In this document: positions 45,175 to 57,388 of the stretch, piece by piece
Layout of the letters: each line of letters opens with the position of its first letter
How positions within the stretch are numbered: the first letter of the stretch is position 1
NCBI GenBank assembly: GCA_029204225.1
Contig: CM055095.1
Location: 11,443,506 to 11,507,505 of the forward strand
Source of the DNA: Diphasiastrum complanatum
Taxonomy: Eukaryota; Streptophyta; Lycopodiopsida; Lycopodiales; Lycopodiaceae
Reading direction: 5' to 3'
DNA: 64,000 nt
Program-made: the position numbers and the translations under genes
The notes under the pieces: generated by a model
What the model was told of the DNA's origin: nothing
The model's database searches: none
The model's input: the letters and a program-made list of their open reading frames with translations, nothing else

Positions 45175-45893
45175 GCATCTAAAGGACAATGACCTGATCG
45201 GAAAATCATTGAGTTCAGTATTGACAACCAAGTCCACAAAGTCTTTATTGGACAATAATCGGTATTCTCGAATCAAGTCCAAGGTCACTGAGGATTTGAT
45301 GAACGAGGTCGGTAAGGTAATCGACAGAACGTTAATTCAGGGAGCATGTGATTTCTCAGGTATTAGCAGGGAGGCATATGCCAGTATATTTAAAATTATT
45401 AAAGAGACTTTTGGACAATTGCATGTAAGAAAATTTCCCATTCCTCGTCCTTTTCAGATAAGATTGGAGATAGATGTATTGAATAAGGGTATGCAAAATG
45501 TCATTGGAATCCCTTTTCACATCAATGAGATTTACAATTTAAAGTCTGGAAATTTGTCATACAATTCTACCAACAACTTATTTGTGGATTTGAATCATTT
45601 ATTGAGATTTATAGTGAAATTCTATAATATTACAAGTGTTAGTATGAGCAAACTCATTCTGATGGTCAAGCTAGATGAATCGAAAGTTATAAAAGGACAA
45701 AAGTTGGAACTCTCATGAATGGAGGATTGAGTAATGCAACAAACTCAAGGGATCTCAACTTCAGTGTGCAATCAGAAAACAACATATGGTGGCTAGCATG
45801 TCTACAGGTAAAAAATGGTTGTTATTCATGTGCAATTTCTTTTGGTAATTGTTTTGAATACATAAAAACTTGTGATTCCATATGTTGAACAGG
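45175..45893 (+). pseudogene. Unknown multi-exon gene remnant, middle exon
   Basis: Open to 45716 after an AATCAG acceptor: HLKDNDLIGKSLSSVL, DLMNEVGKVIDRTLIQG, FKIIKETFGQLHVRKF and MQNVIGIPFHINEIYNL. A one-base shift near 45700 then continues GTLMNGGLSNATNSRDL and SENNIWWLACLQ up to a CAG|GTAAAA donor at about 45808. The intron ends TTGAACAG at about 45892. The reading frame quality across the indel supports a real former gene. Confidence 0.55.
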
Positions 45894-46490
45894 TTATCAA
45901 GGAGGATCACGATGTTCTTTCCTGGATTTTTAGCAGAACAAGTTATCCAGATATCATAAAGGATCATACGAATGGAAAAGTACTTAGTGTTTTTTAAAGA
46001 GGTGAATTTTTGGTGGAATGGCATTTAGTTGGAGACTTGAAGTTATTGAAATGTATGCTCAATGTATCTCATGGAGCAAATTCGAAACATCAATGTCTAT
46101 ATTGTATGAAATCATCAAATGACATTTCAAGGAACACAAGAGTTTCAAGAGATATTGAAGATCCCAACTGGAAACCAGTACTACCAATCCCTTTACAAAA
46201 TGTGCATATTTGCACACTTCATGGAGAGGTGAGGATCATAGAGAAATTAATATATCTTCATATCTTGTTTGCATGGAATACTAAGCCAGAGTCAGCATCA
46301 AAACAAGCAATCACTCGATTAGAGGAAGTGTTGTCAAAAGCAGGCCTTCATAAAGCCATATTAAAATACAAAAAGATGAAAAGCTTTCGGGAAAAACTGG
46401 AAACGTACCCAATAAACCTAGCATAGGAGGAGTCAAAGCTCGTCGATTTTTATCAAATCATTCTAAAGAGTCATCTAAGATCCAATATTC
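45893..46490 (+). pseudogene. Unknown multi-exon gene remnant, 3' exon with GDLK and CxxC motifs
   Basis: Begins VIKEDHDVLSWIFSR after the acceptor and has a single in-frame TAA at 45995-45997, then EWHLVGDLKLLKCMLNVS, GANSKHQCLYCMKSS, PIPLQNVHICTLHGEVRI and a helical tail (SKQAITRLEEVLSKAGLHKA). The order 'GDLK, then CxxC, then an LH-rich helix' reminds me of large uncharacterised transposon-like proteins of other eukaryotes, but I cannot name the family. One indel, one nonsense codon and a doubtful splice junction mark it as a pseudogene. Confidence 0.55.
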
Positions 46491-47995
46491 ATGTATGATA
46501 AAGCGTCAAATACATGACCAAGGATTGCCCATAAGTGGTATCCTGTCATACCAATACATGTGCCACATGTAGATCCACTGCTACACCACTGGTCTCCAAA
46601 TCAGGTCTCCAACCATGGCCCGCACCTATAACAAGATGCCTGCATGTCTAAGCATATCCAACTATCCAATAAATCCTGAAAGCTGATCCCCATCCATTGC
46701 CATGCTCCAAGCACAAGAGTCTACCAAGGACTCAATGAATGAATGTACAAAAACCTCACCATAGGCTATACCTAAGTAGCTTGCCCATCTCCCAGAGATA
46801 CTGATAATAGTCTACCTCTCCTACATCCTATGTAGGCCCAACTTCCCATGCTTGACGTTGCCAACTCTGATTTGACCAAGTATATAGCCTCCCACCAAGG
46901 AGCCTATCTCCCCAACACATCCAGCATAGCATCCAAGCCAAAGCAAATGCAAACTAGATCCACTATCATGATGAACAACTCGCCCATGATCCATAACATA
47001 TCTGGTAGAATAGCTCCATAACCATATATCCATTATCTGTTGATAGCTCCTCAAGAATCTGTCCACCTGTAGTGCAACTAGACTCCAACTGGATATAACC
47101 AAAAGCTGCATACTGCTTACCAAATAATGATGGATAGAAACAACATGTGATGCCAACCTGGAGATCATTGTGCATATAACCATGTAGCTAGCCTGATCGC
47201 TAACCAAAGTATCAACTATCACTCCCTAAGTAACCATCTCCATCCCTGCTCGCTCACAACCATGGGCATGCTAGATCCACATCAACCCATAATGCCCTCC
47301 ATGCCCTCACGATATGTACCACCCTAGGTACACTGCATGCCACCTACCATCCAAGTAGGCCTGGCCTGTCCCTAGGTCACCACACATGATGCACCAGCTG
47401 AAGAACATCGTCCATACATCAAATGACATGTCATTCCTGAGCAACGGTAGCATCTCCTTGAGTGCCACCCCAATGGACTTGTCATCGACATACTATGCTC
47501 ACCTGATGTCTACGATCCTGGTCACCATCCTGCTAGACAAGTCGAACTCCAAAGCATCAGTTGCTCCACCTGGCTCGTAGCATCTGCTCGCTCTCCTTGG
47601 CTATGTGTCGCCCGACACCATGCCAACGCAAGCCTGTCCCTGAGTCGCTGCTCATGGGATCTTGAGACCACTATGTCCCTGACTGTATTGAGGTATATGG
47701 CTCTGAGTGACTTTCTCCAAGCTTATCCCTGATCTCACCACCTGAGAATCTGTACCATGGAAATTCCAACACCTATGCCAAGCCTAGACTCCTGCAAATA
47801 CAACCAAATGCATGAAAGATATAGATAGCTTATCCATGCCCATGATGGTGGATGTCTCTCCATCGATGCCAATGCCAAGTCTTTCACCAGATTGCACAAT
47901 CATCTGGTGTATTGTTGAACCGTCTCATTAGGAAACATTTGAAATGAAGCTAATCTGACAAACTTGGTAGTCATGGCTAGAATTTAGTGTAGTCT
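46491..47995. other. C-rich (plus strand) gene-free stretch
   Basis: The plus strand is rich in CCAT, CCTAC and CATGCC words and GC-richer than its neighbours. Open frames at 46821-47222 (minus) and 47386-47580 (plus) show no motif. It may be a decayed repeat of different origin. Confidence 0.35.
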
Positions 47996-48582
47996 AAGAG
48001 ATTGCTTCAAGGGTTGCACACTATGGTGTCCCACTTTTTTTCTTTTTTCTTTTTGAAATGAGAAAAGAAAAGAGTAAATAAAAAATTGATCAGTATGGAT
48101 GAAAAAATTATGAACAACAAAAGTAGAAAGTGGAGTAACAGATGGATGTAACAAATGGATTTAACAAATGGATATAATAGATGAACAAGATGAAGATTAT
48201 ACGGAATGGAGATGGTAAAAATGTGAACAATATGGCAGCATGGATGGTAACTGATGTGGAGGATGGATGGTAACAATGCTATGAAGGGATGAGAGAAACA
48301 CACACAACTAACGGATTTTACTGGACAACAATAGAATGAATGATGAGAGAGATGGATGGGTGTTTCACATATTCAAATGGGAATGCTCACAAAAAAATGG
48401 ATGATGTAAAGGCGCATATGTTAACAATGATGAGTGATCGATGGCTACGATGGTGCCGGTGTGGGCGGGGTTTGGGGGACTACGCTGGCCCCCAACACTG
48501 AATGGTATGACTTGTATGTGATCCTTATCATGTCAAGTCATTAGCCAATGAGACAATTTTTTTTAAATTTTTTTGGTTTTGT
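47996..48582. repeat. Degenerate ATGGAT/ATGAA-rich simple sequence
   Basis: Words such as AACAAATGGAT and GATGGATGG recur between 48060 and 48360. No gene. Confidence 0.4.
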
Positions 48583-48772
48583 AGAAGTAGGCGAGTAATG
48601 GCAAGTAAAAGATAATGGACGAGTAATGGCGAGTTATTGCTGTCGACAAGAAATGGCGAGAAATGTGCAAAAAAATGGTTGTCAGTGAGAAATGGGGAAA
48701 AGACTGTCGACGTGAAGTGGTGAGAAATGCACGAAAATGGCGAAAACTGACTGTCGACGAGTAATGGCAAAA
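48583..48772. repeat. Degenerate tandem repeat with SalI-type cores
   Basis: Units of about 60 bases built from TGTCGACGAGAAATGGCGAG and AAATGCACGAAAATGG occur three to four times, with GTCGAC at about 48643, 48706 and 48751. No coding. Confidence 0.7.
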
Positions 48773-49762
48773 AATTAGATCTTTATCTGCTGGTCTGCCA
48801 GGTTGTAGAGTAATAAACTTGTCAAAAAAGTTAAAAATAACAAAAAAATGGAAACAGAAACTACACTTCTAGGACTGTTTAGCAACATCTCCATGCCAGC
48901 AACAACATCAGAAAAAATGTTGGACCCTTTGCGAGTTGAAATTTTGATAGAATCTAGTGTAGTATGCAGATCACATCACACAATCACCATAGCCACTCCT
49001 CACAAGCTCTCATAGATGGCACAACAAAAGTTTTGTCTATTCTGAAGAAACACTGTACATATAGCAAAGCCACTAACTGCATGAAATGACAAGTGTCCTA
49101 AAATTTGCCTACCACCTGCCAAACTAGAACAAGGCCCAATATGGCCTAAATAACTGACAAACCCGAGACATGCCCTAGAGTATAGCATAATAAAACCAAA
49201 ATCACTATACAGGCTAATTTCTTCCTACGTGTGGCTACTCGGCTAACCCAAGTAGCCATCTACGGGATCAGTGCCTGATCAATATATCCTAACAGGTCAC
49301 GTTCCGAACACAACTGAATACAGCAAATCTAATTAACTGTACACTAATTACAATATCACATTTAGAGCTTACATAAAATGTATATCAGATTAACTCTGAT
49401 TTATAACTCTCTGCCTTAAGCTCAAATGTGATAGGAGTAAAGAAATACAAATTGTAGCAATGCAAGCTCCAAACGTTCCAAAGACACTCCAAACACTCCA
49501 AACGCCACCAAAAAGAGTGAGAAAGGAAACTCGGGATTGCACAAAAATGCAAAATTCCAACATACATTAGAATTTGACATCCAAAAATACATCCGAATTT
49601 GACATCTGTGTCGTCAGTAGTCAAATTGATAAAGGTTTTGGGTTCCGGATTGCTGACATGTACATCTAATTGTTACGAACATTGGATTTCGACATCCACG
49701 TCGGATGCTAAGAGATTGTTTTTTAAACCAAGAAATGAAGGTGGGTACAATGGCTACCACAA
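48773..49762. other. Gene-free stretch
   Basis: A short CTCCAAAC(G/A) repeat lies at 49467-49504. The region adjoins the start of the Gypsy fragment. No other features recognised. Confidence 0.35.
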
Positions 49763-49768
49763 TTGCAG

Positions 49769-50566
49769 ATGATGATCCTCTTGGCCATCCCTTTTGGTTA
49801 TGCAAGGTTGTCTCTGATAGAGATTGAACCGACTCACTTTATGAATACAAAGGGAGAAGAACTAGATGTAACCAGAAGCAAGACATCAATGAATTATCCC
49901 ACTACATCTTGGAAGAAATTAGTCGAGAAAAAGATAGATGATGTGCCTGTGTTGCACAAAATGATAGATCCCTCAGTGATAGTAAATACACCCATAGTTC
50001 ACATCGACAAAGCGGAGCCTGGAGAAGTGGAGAGACTGGAAACTGGAAAGCCACCTAAGGTAGTACGAAAGAAGGAAAAGACTAAGATTGTACCACAGAA
50101 AAATAGAACCATAGTTAGACGGGTTCGTGACATAGACCTCAGCCCTAGGATCAGAAACCTAGATCTAAGTCGAACATTGAATGAATTGAGATTAGAGATA
50201 GACTTATGGCAGTTACTCCAACTTTCATCATCGGTCCACCGGAAAGTGAAGCAGATGATGAGGCCAATGAATTTGGGAATGAGGAGGATAGAACCACCTA
50301 TGATTGGAAAAGTGGACAACAACATACTAGACCGATATTGTCCGAAAGTCAATGTCACCATAGATGGTTTAGGTATCCAAGGAGCTATGGCAGATGCGGG
50401 ATCTACAGTGAATATAGTGAGCTTAGAACTAGCAGACAGACTTGGAATGGACCTAGAGCCCACTTCACTGACTGCCTTGAAGTTGGCCAACAACTCTGTC
50501 ATTAAAACTAAAGGAAAAATGAGATCTGACTCCATTACAGTTGTTGGAAAGACTGTTATGTCATGA
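49769..50566 (+). pseudogene. Gypsy pol: pre-protease region and aspartic protease
   Basis: Long open frame (first ATG 49769). A charged linker (KVVRKKEKTKIVPQKNRTIV) leads to a Ty3/Gypsy retropepsin: NVTIDGLGIQGAMADAGSTV, then NIVSLELADRLGMDLEPTS and LKLANNSVIKTKG. The expected catalytic D-S/T-G reads DAG (at about 50393-50401), which would probably impair cleavage of the polyprotein. The frame shifts after VVGKTV; the next piece YSLLLGRPWL, the usual end of the protease, is in another frame. The long antisense frame at 49999-50535 is a shadow. Confidence 0.85.
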
Positions 50567-51065
50567 GAATGCTGGTGGGCTATAAGAGTTATTCTCTCCT
50601 ACTGGGGAGGCCTTGGTTATGATTAAGTGACTGCACTGTAGACATTCCTGCAAGACTATTAATCTAGTTGATGGATACCCCGAGGCCCCTCGGTCAGAAA
50701 GAGCCCCTATACTCTCCGGAATGTCTAGTGATGAATCAGAAATGGATAGAGACGATGATGAGCAAAGACATAGAGGTGTGCTAGAGATTGAATGAAATAC
50801 ATCTGAAGAGAAACCTAAGAGAGTACGAGATGCTGATATCCACCTCATTAATCTGGGAACAGTACAGAAGCCGAAACATGTCAAAGTCGATGATCCTCAA
50901 AAGGAAGAATTCGAGAGACTTTGTAAGAAATACCAACATGTTTTTGCTTGGGATTATACAGATTCGAAAAGAATACCACCTAAACTGTTGACTCATGCAA
51001 TTCAGCCTAGACTTGATGCCAAGCCAGTTCGACAGAAACATCGAAGGCTACCTTGCCACTTAAGA
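50567..51065 (+). pseudogene. Gypsy pol: start of reverse transcriptase
   Basis: Begins with YSLLLGRPWL and LSDCTVDIPAR around stops. One frame then reads HLINLGTVQKPKHVKVDDPQ, EEFERLCKKYQHVFAWDYTD and LLTHAIQPRLDAKPVRQKHR, the conserved lead-in to the Gypsy RT. It ends RRLPCHL at about 51062, where repeat R3 sequence starts, so the RT catalytic core is missing. Confidence 0.85.
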
Positions 51066-51722
51066 GCATGAGCATACCTAACATCATTCTAATTCAATGT
51101 CGCTATAGTTAAATGTGTTACCTAAATTATCTAAATCTTGCGGTTATGTCTTATTTCATAATGTCACCTCATATTCCCTCCCTAAAGATTAGAGGCTTGT
51201 CTTTAATGGGAGAAAAGTAAGGGCTACACACCTTCTTAGGATTGGGAATTTTAATTACTATAAAACTATTTCATGTTGACTAGCTTTTAATCTATCCAGT
51301 AAACAATAAATTATAGAAATACTACATTGCTATGCACAAAATGACGGTCATCAACTAATTTGCCTATGTTAGGTAAACAAATTTTCATGAATATAATCTA
51401 TATTCAACTAATCCAAAAAATGAAACAACACAAACTGTTGGGTATCAGAGAAGGTTTTCATGATACTACTGTATGATATAAGTTATGATTGACCCTCTTA
51501 AAACACATAAGCGACAAAATACTCGACGAGGGTGAAACATACGTCTCAAGCTAGGAACGAATCAATTTGTCTAAACATTGTCTAGAACACCCCGCCCAGG
51601 CCATCTCTTGAAACACACAGACCTTGGGAGACGACATGTAGCAAACAAGGTGCCACGGTCCCCGAGCACTATGAGAAAAATAGTCGAACACTCATTTTGA
51701 TCAATGCTAAAAACATTCAGGC
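51062..51722 (-). repeat. ~670-bp direct repeat copy 1, including R3 part
   Basis: Matches 54185-54862 from GAGCATACCTAA(C/T)ATCATTC to AACATTCAGGC with small indels. Its middle (51280-51430) is R3 inverted relative to 32640. The outer third (CTCGACGAGGGTGAAACATAC … CATCTCTTGAAACACAC) occurs only in these two copies. It truncates the Gypsy RT on its left. Confidence 0.8.
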
Positions 51723-51799
51723 CTTGAATTGTCACATGTTACCTATCTTTGGCATATGCAATGCATCACTAAATCTAGATCCATATTCGACGAACTACC

Positions 51800-52075
51800 T
51801 TATGGATGGAAGCACCCAACCAGAAAGAGCCTAAGGAACTACCACAAACATGAGATGACTCTACTTATGAGGAAAATTGAGTGTGCTAACCTTGATAAGC
51901 CATTTTGGGTTCAAGCTTTGTTGTGTGCTAATTTCTTATGCAATAGGTGGCCGAGTGCTATTTTGGATGGAAGGACACCTTTTGAGATGCTATTCAAGAG
52001 GAGGCCGAGTGTCAACTTTTTTAGAACTTTTGGATGCACACCCGCAAAACAACACATAAGAAGGGCTTTTCAGTA
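51800..52075 (+). pseudogene. Copia integrase C-terminal core fragment
   Basis: The plus strand reads NLDKPFWVQALLCANFLCNR, then LDGRTPFEMLFKRRPSVNFF and RTFGC, the end of the Copia integrase core where the element's enzyme meets its C-terminal region. The upstream stretch (WKHPTRKSLRNYHKHEMTLL) is degenerate. It is cut out of context between repeats. Confidence 0.85.
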
Positions 52076-52594
52076 TAACTCAATACCACACAACTACAAG
52101 AACCACCACAACACAAAATGATCTCAGCAAGCCAGGGCAGCATCATAACCACCTATGAGTAAGACAATTTCACTCTCTCATGACATATTATTCATCAAGA
52201 TTATGGGCCTTTTTATAGATGGTGGTGGAGGGCCACCCTTCACTTTGCCACCTTGTCAATTTTTAGAGTCTTCTACCCTTTTCGACATGTGCAAAATGTG
52301 GTGGAGCCCATCACATCATCCACTTGCAAGACTTGACTAGAACCTTCTTTTTCTCAAGGTGATGTAGGCATTCATTTTCTTTTGTTGACATGTGGCAAAG
52401 GTGTGACATCACCCAGTGTGATGTCACTTGGGTGAGGTAAAACAAAACTTTTTAACCCATTACCTTAATCTTCACTTTTACAAGGGCATAATTTTTTTGT
52501 TAAACTGCGTAGACCGGGTGCCTTTCTAGTATTTTGCCTTGTCAATTTTTTTTTGTGACTATAGTTTTCATACTGTAAATTGTCATTGCCTCAT
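52076..52594. other. Gene-free stretch
   Basis: No features recognised. Confidence 0.35.
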
Positions 52595-52760
52595 GTTTTT
52601 GAAACCTACAATGTGTATGTCGACATTTTCAAACCTGCTTTGCTTGTATATTTGAAACTTCATTATGTCCACGTTTTCGGTCCCGACTTTATCTGTATTT
52701 TTGATACCCACTTTGTCTACATTTTGAAACCCACTGTGTTTACATTTTCGAACCCACTTT
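52595..52760 (+). repeat. Degenerate ~33-bp minisatellite
   Basis: Five to six units of the form ACATTTTCGAACCCACTTTGTCT recur at intervals of about 32-34 bases, each with a GAAACC/CAAACC/CGAACC core. Confidence 0.7.
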
Positions 52761-52917
52761 TCTTTTGGTAATGCCTTTAACCAGTTTTTGATTTTGCAAG
52801 TTCTAACGTGGTTACAAGTGATAGACGAGCAATCTTGAGAAGAAACCGACTGTTATGAAAAAACAAAAAGTTTTTTGATACTAGTAAAATATTTTTTGGT
52901 ACATCAAACTACTCAGA

Positions 52918-53576
52918 TTGAATCTCTCCAAAACTCGTGTTCTATACTTTCCCACACTTTCCAAAAGTATTTATTCAAATGCTTTTAGACTAATATAACT
53001 TCAAAAAGTCAAACTCTAAGTCTAATATGAAAACTGACCTTGATTGCCAAATATACAAATATGACTAAAATAGCAAAACTAGTTGAAATCTTTCACAAGT
53101 GTTGCCCATTCAAAGTTTCATCAACCTGGTGAAACAATGATTATGGCAATGAAGACTCTTTCTCATTTTTTTGGAGGACATAATTTCAATAGGGTGCATA
53201 GAATAATTTTTGTTGAAATTCCATGATCGGATCATCACATTTTGCATTGTATGTGCGTATGTTGATATGCGTAAGTATGAAAACTATGAGCTCCTGGATC
53301 CGTATGAATGAAGGAAACTGTTGCATGATTCTAAATTGCAACTTTCATTAATGAAAGTGTCGAAAACAGAGTAGACATTAGAGAACCAGGCTTTGTAATA
53401 TTTTTCATTTAATATACAAAATATTTTTGTATGTTTGTTGCCTATTGGCTTGTATAAATTTGCATGCTTTTTGAAATTTTTTATAATCCGTCGATTTTGT
53501 ATTATGACGAATTAGGACTATTATGTAAAACCATTGGAAAAGTTGCAATATATAGTTGTGCTTTGTGCTACTCCCA
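52918..53576 (-). mobile_element. Copia family-2 LTR, copy C (U3 part)
   Basis: Minus-strand match to copy B from the LTR start (TGGGAG at 53576) to the segment GATTCAATCTGAGTAG, stopping before the TATA box. It shares the loss or gain pattern of copy B near CCCTATTGAAATTATGTCC. No R-U5 or coding part. Confidence 0.8.
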
Positions 53577-53645
53577 CCAAGCAAGACCTGCAGGTAGCCA
53601 TCCAACATGAGTAGACAGAAAAGGACCAACTCCTAAAGCTGCAAC
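53577..53645. repeat. Flank shared with family-2 copy A
   Basis: CCAAGCAAGACCTG(C/T)AGGTAGCC and the following ~45 bases match 8733-8800 with four differences. Copy B has unrelated sequence at the same boundary. Confidence 0.8.
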
Positions 53646-53969
53646 ATGGAGAAATCTTCTAATATTCATAGTATTTTTCTTTTTTTATGTTCCTCTTTTC
53701 CCAATGTTGCGTTAAAACCAACTTGACTCAAATTTGTTGGGCATGGTCCAAATGCATGATACCATCAATTCCTCCGGTCGCACATCCTCTGAACAAGGTT
53801 TTTGATGGCGTGCAAATACAAGAGACAACTGGGGATGAGTCAACTATCCCTAATGTATAGAAAATAATAGATATACACATAGCATACATATTAAAAATAT
53901 TGATGCCCAATGTGGGCTCTCCTTGATTGGAATAAATATTTTATACATGTTTTTCTCATAAGCTGCCTC
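53646..53969. other. Gene-free stretch
   Basis: No features recognised. Confidence 0.35.
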
Positions 53970-54600
53970 ACATTCTCAAAGAAATTAAACATGGTAGGAA
54001 ATCTTCGATAATTTATAGATCTAGATTCAAATAAGTGTCGAGATGATGCATGTTTAGATCTAGATTCAAACGATTTAGAGTCAAATGTGTTAATTAAAAT
54101 ACCCAAACCTTGCAGTTATGTCATATTTCATAATCAAAACCCTAACAATGAATCCATGTCAAATTTGTGTCCATTTCACATAGAGCATACCTAATATCAT
54201 TCTATTTCAATCTCGTTAGAGTTAAATGCATTACTTAAACTACCTAAACCTTGCAGTTGTGTCTTATTTCATAATGTCACCTCATATGCCCTCCCTACTG
54301 CGTGTAGGATTTTCCTATCAAGGAAAGATTAGAACCTTGTCTTTAATGGGAGAAAAGTAAGGGCTACACACCTTAGGATTGGGAATTTTAACTACTATTA
54401 AACTATTTCACGATGACTAAATTTTGATGTATCTAGTAAACAATAAATTACAAAAATACTACATTGCTATGCACAAAATGACGGTCATCAACTAATTTGA
54501 TTATGTTAGGTAAACAGATTTTCATGAACTTGAACTATATTCAACTAATACAAAAAATGAAACAACACAAATTGCTGGGTATCGAAGATGATTTTCATGA
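53970..54600 (-). repeat. Dispersed repeat R3, copy 4 (long, inverted)
   Basis: Inverted match to 32640-33140 over most of its length, including TTAAACATGGTAGGAAATC, paired TAGATCTAGATTCAAA segments and CTATCAAGGAAAGATTA. Relative to copy 1 it has extra sequence around GGGAGAAAAGTAAGGGCTAC. Its right part is also the first two-thirds of the 54185-54862 direct repeat. Confidence 0.8.
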
Positions 54601-54862
54601 TACTACTGTATGATATAAGTTATCGTTGACCCTCTTGAAACACATAGGCGACTTTATACTCGACGAGGGTGAAACATACCTCCCGAGCAGGAACGAATCA
54701 ATTTGTCACAACATTATCTAGAACACCCCCGCGTAGGCCATCTCTTGAAACACACGGACCTTGGGAGACGACACCTAGCAAACAAGGTGCCTCAGTCCCC
54801 TGAGCACTATGAGAAAAATAGTCAGCACTCATCTTGATCAATGCTAAAAAACATTCAGGCAC
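54185..54862 (-). repeat. ~670-bp direct repeat copy 2
   Basis: Partner of 51062-51722, starting about 3.1 kb after it. The interval between holds the Copia integrase fragment and family-2 copy C. The pair might be LTRs of one disrupted element, but neither end shows a convincing TG…CA with primer site. Confidence 0.75.
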
Positions 54863-55387
<525 letters not shown>

Positions 55388-55427
55388 GTGAATGAGTCTA
55401 TTATGGGTGATTGGAACTGGAAATCAA

Positions 55428-55600
55428 AATTAACTACATCTAATCATTCTATTTGGATTTTTTCTCTTAGAAGCAAATGAGAGATTAACTTCATCTAATC
55501 ATTCTATTTGGATTTTTCCTTTTATAAGCAAGTGAGAGATTAACTTCATCTAATTATTCTATTTGGATTTTTTCTTTTAGAAGCAAGTGAGAGATTAACT
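55428..55600 (+). repeat. 55-bp tandem repeat, three copies
   Basis: Unit TTAACTTCATCTAATCATTC … AAGCAAGTGAGAGA occurs three times plus a short start of a fourth, about 95% alike. Confidence 0.9.
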
Positions 55601-55625
55601 TCAAAGTATCGTGGCACTCATCCTA

Positions 55626-55898
55626 TCACTCAATCTTTATTGGCCAAACTATACTTGAAGTGTCATAAGGATCAAAGATTAAAGCATTTCCAAAAAACCA
55701 CTTTAAAGAGTTCACCTCTTGTACTCTTGAATTCTCTGTGTGCACTCCATTGGCCCAAATACGATTGTTGACAATCCTCCTTGTCCGAATCTTAAGGCCT
55801 TTGCATTGTGTGCATGTACATGGTATCCTCTCATCATATTCTGGTTGGAACTGGTCCAATAATCCAATTGCAAATTGCACAAATTCTTTCAGTGTCAT
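55626..55898 (-). pseudogene. CACTA transposase-associated domain fragment
   Basis: Minus-strand frame from an ATG at 55898: EFVQFAIGLLDQFQPEYDE, then IPCTCTQCKGLKIRTRRIV and NNRIWANGV. The spacing (F-x2-FA, then I-x-C-x-C-x2-C-K, then V-x6-NGV) fits the Transpos_assoc domain found at the N-terminus of plant CACTA TNP2 transposases; I infer this from memory. It is divergent from the gene at 57727. No transposase core follows, so it is a remnant. Confidence 0.55.
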
Positions 55899-55995
55899 TC
55901 AAGTGAAAATTGACAAATTCTAATATGTGAGGAATTGTAACATGTGACAAAAATTGACAAAATAATCTTTGTACATTTAGTGCATTTGCAACCTT

Positions 55996-56130
55996 CTAAA
56001 AAGAAATTATGCACTCATATTCAAATAACAAATAAAGTGCAATTGATGTCAACATCAATAACAATATATACTTGCTGTTGCGATCATGAGATGAATCGCT
56101 ATTTGATGATGATGACATTGTCGATGACAT
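55996..56130 (-). CDS. Possible small ORF, Ser-rich head and hydrophobic segment
   Basis: The minus-strand ATG at 56130 opens 44 codons: a Ser/Asn/Asp head (MSSTMSSSSNSDSSHDRNSK) then a hydrophobic stretch (YILLLMLTSIALYLLFEY). It lies just upstream of the transposase-associated fragment and could be a former first exon. No family recognised. Confidence 0.2.
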   Translation of the reverse strand: MSSTMSSSSNSDSSHDRNSKYILLLMLTSIALYLLFEYECIISF

Positions 56131-57388
56131 ATACACACTCTAGTCAGCCACTCTATACAACATCATAAGTAATCATTATGAGACCGTATGTATTGAACAA
56201 ATTATAATAAAATTTGTTAAAGACATGCCAACATCTAATATATGTATATTCTACTTATGCTTAATGTAAATCTAATATTCTAGTAACATTGCTATCAAGA
56301 AAATTGCTTGGGTGGGGCAACACATGACGAGCAATCAAAATGAGATTCATACTGACAAATGTTAGACATCAGTAGATAGTGCACGCATGCCTATCTCAAC
56401 TAATTTAAAGACCACATAGAAATCAATGTTCCAAGATGAGTGATGATCTCACTCAATCTTTCTTTCAAGATGGAATGATCAAAATCAAACAATCAGTTAT
56501 ATACTCAATTGATTCATTGCCCACTCAAACACTCATTTGATTAATTATTACTTGGCTCGAGTTAGGGATAAATTTCTTTGGATTGGCCTAGTGTGCCATG
56601 GCATTTTCATGACGAGCAATATGCATTCGCCCTTTCTATCTATGGTCGCTTTGTATACAAGATGATGTTCCTTGAATCGAAAAGAAAAGACGAGCAATTG
56701 GACAATGTCAATCAATCATATACTAGATAGCACACCATTAATCAGCATCTTTATTACAATGCTAAATGATATTTTAACTAATTACTATGATTTCATATGA
56801 GGTTATATAGGTCACACACCAACAATTAAAAAGGTATATCATATAGGTCACATATCACTAAGGTCCTCAATATAACATAAATGCTTTTGATCATGAATCT
56901 AACTGACCCCATGCAACCATTTAAGAGGCCACATGACAAAAGCAAAAATTTTCTACTTGACCATATGATTATGTCATCAAATTATATCAAATCTATGACA
57001 CCTAGATTATTAGTAAACTAAATGTTTTATGACATCACCGATTTGACATAATATTATGTCATAAAATCTTTAAAAACTTGCCAAATTACTTGTTTAATAA
57101 TAATATGTACTATTTCTTATCTCACGATTTTGTCTTGTATGTCAAATCTCAAGAAAAAGAAAATTTATAACAATATAAAACTAGTTTTAACAATTAAATA
57201 CTACCATAATGATCTTTGAATTGATTTTTTTATGTTCCATCATATTGAAACAAATATTTTATGCAAAATCCTACAATTAAATATTCTCATAAAATCTAGA
57301 AAAGATTATGAAAATATGGAATGACATTTAAAGCATGCAAGCCCATGTGGGGGACCTTCGCACGTGTGAAGAGAGGGAAAAAAATCCG
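56131..57388. other. Gene-free AT-rich stretch
   Basis: Many small words such as AGGTCACA(T/C)ATCA recur at 56808-56860. No coding or shared repeat. It may be internal sequence of the transposon to the right. Confidence 0.35.

Noticed and set aside
49999-50535. Long antisense open frame opposite the Gypsy protease
   Set aside because: The plus strand over the same bases encodes a recognisable Gypsy protease; the minus frame has no motif.
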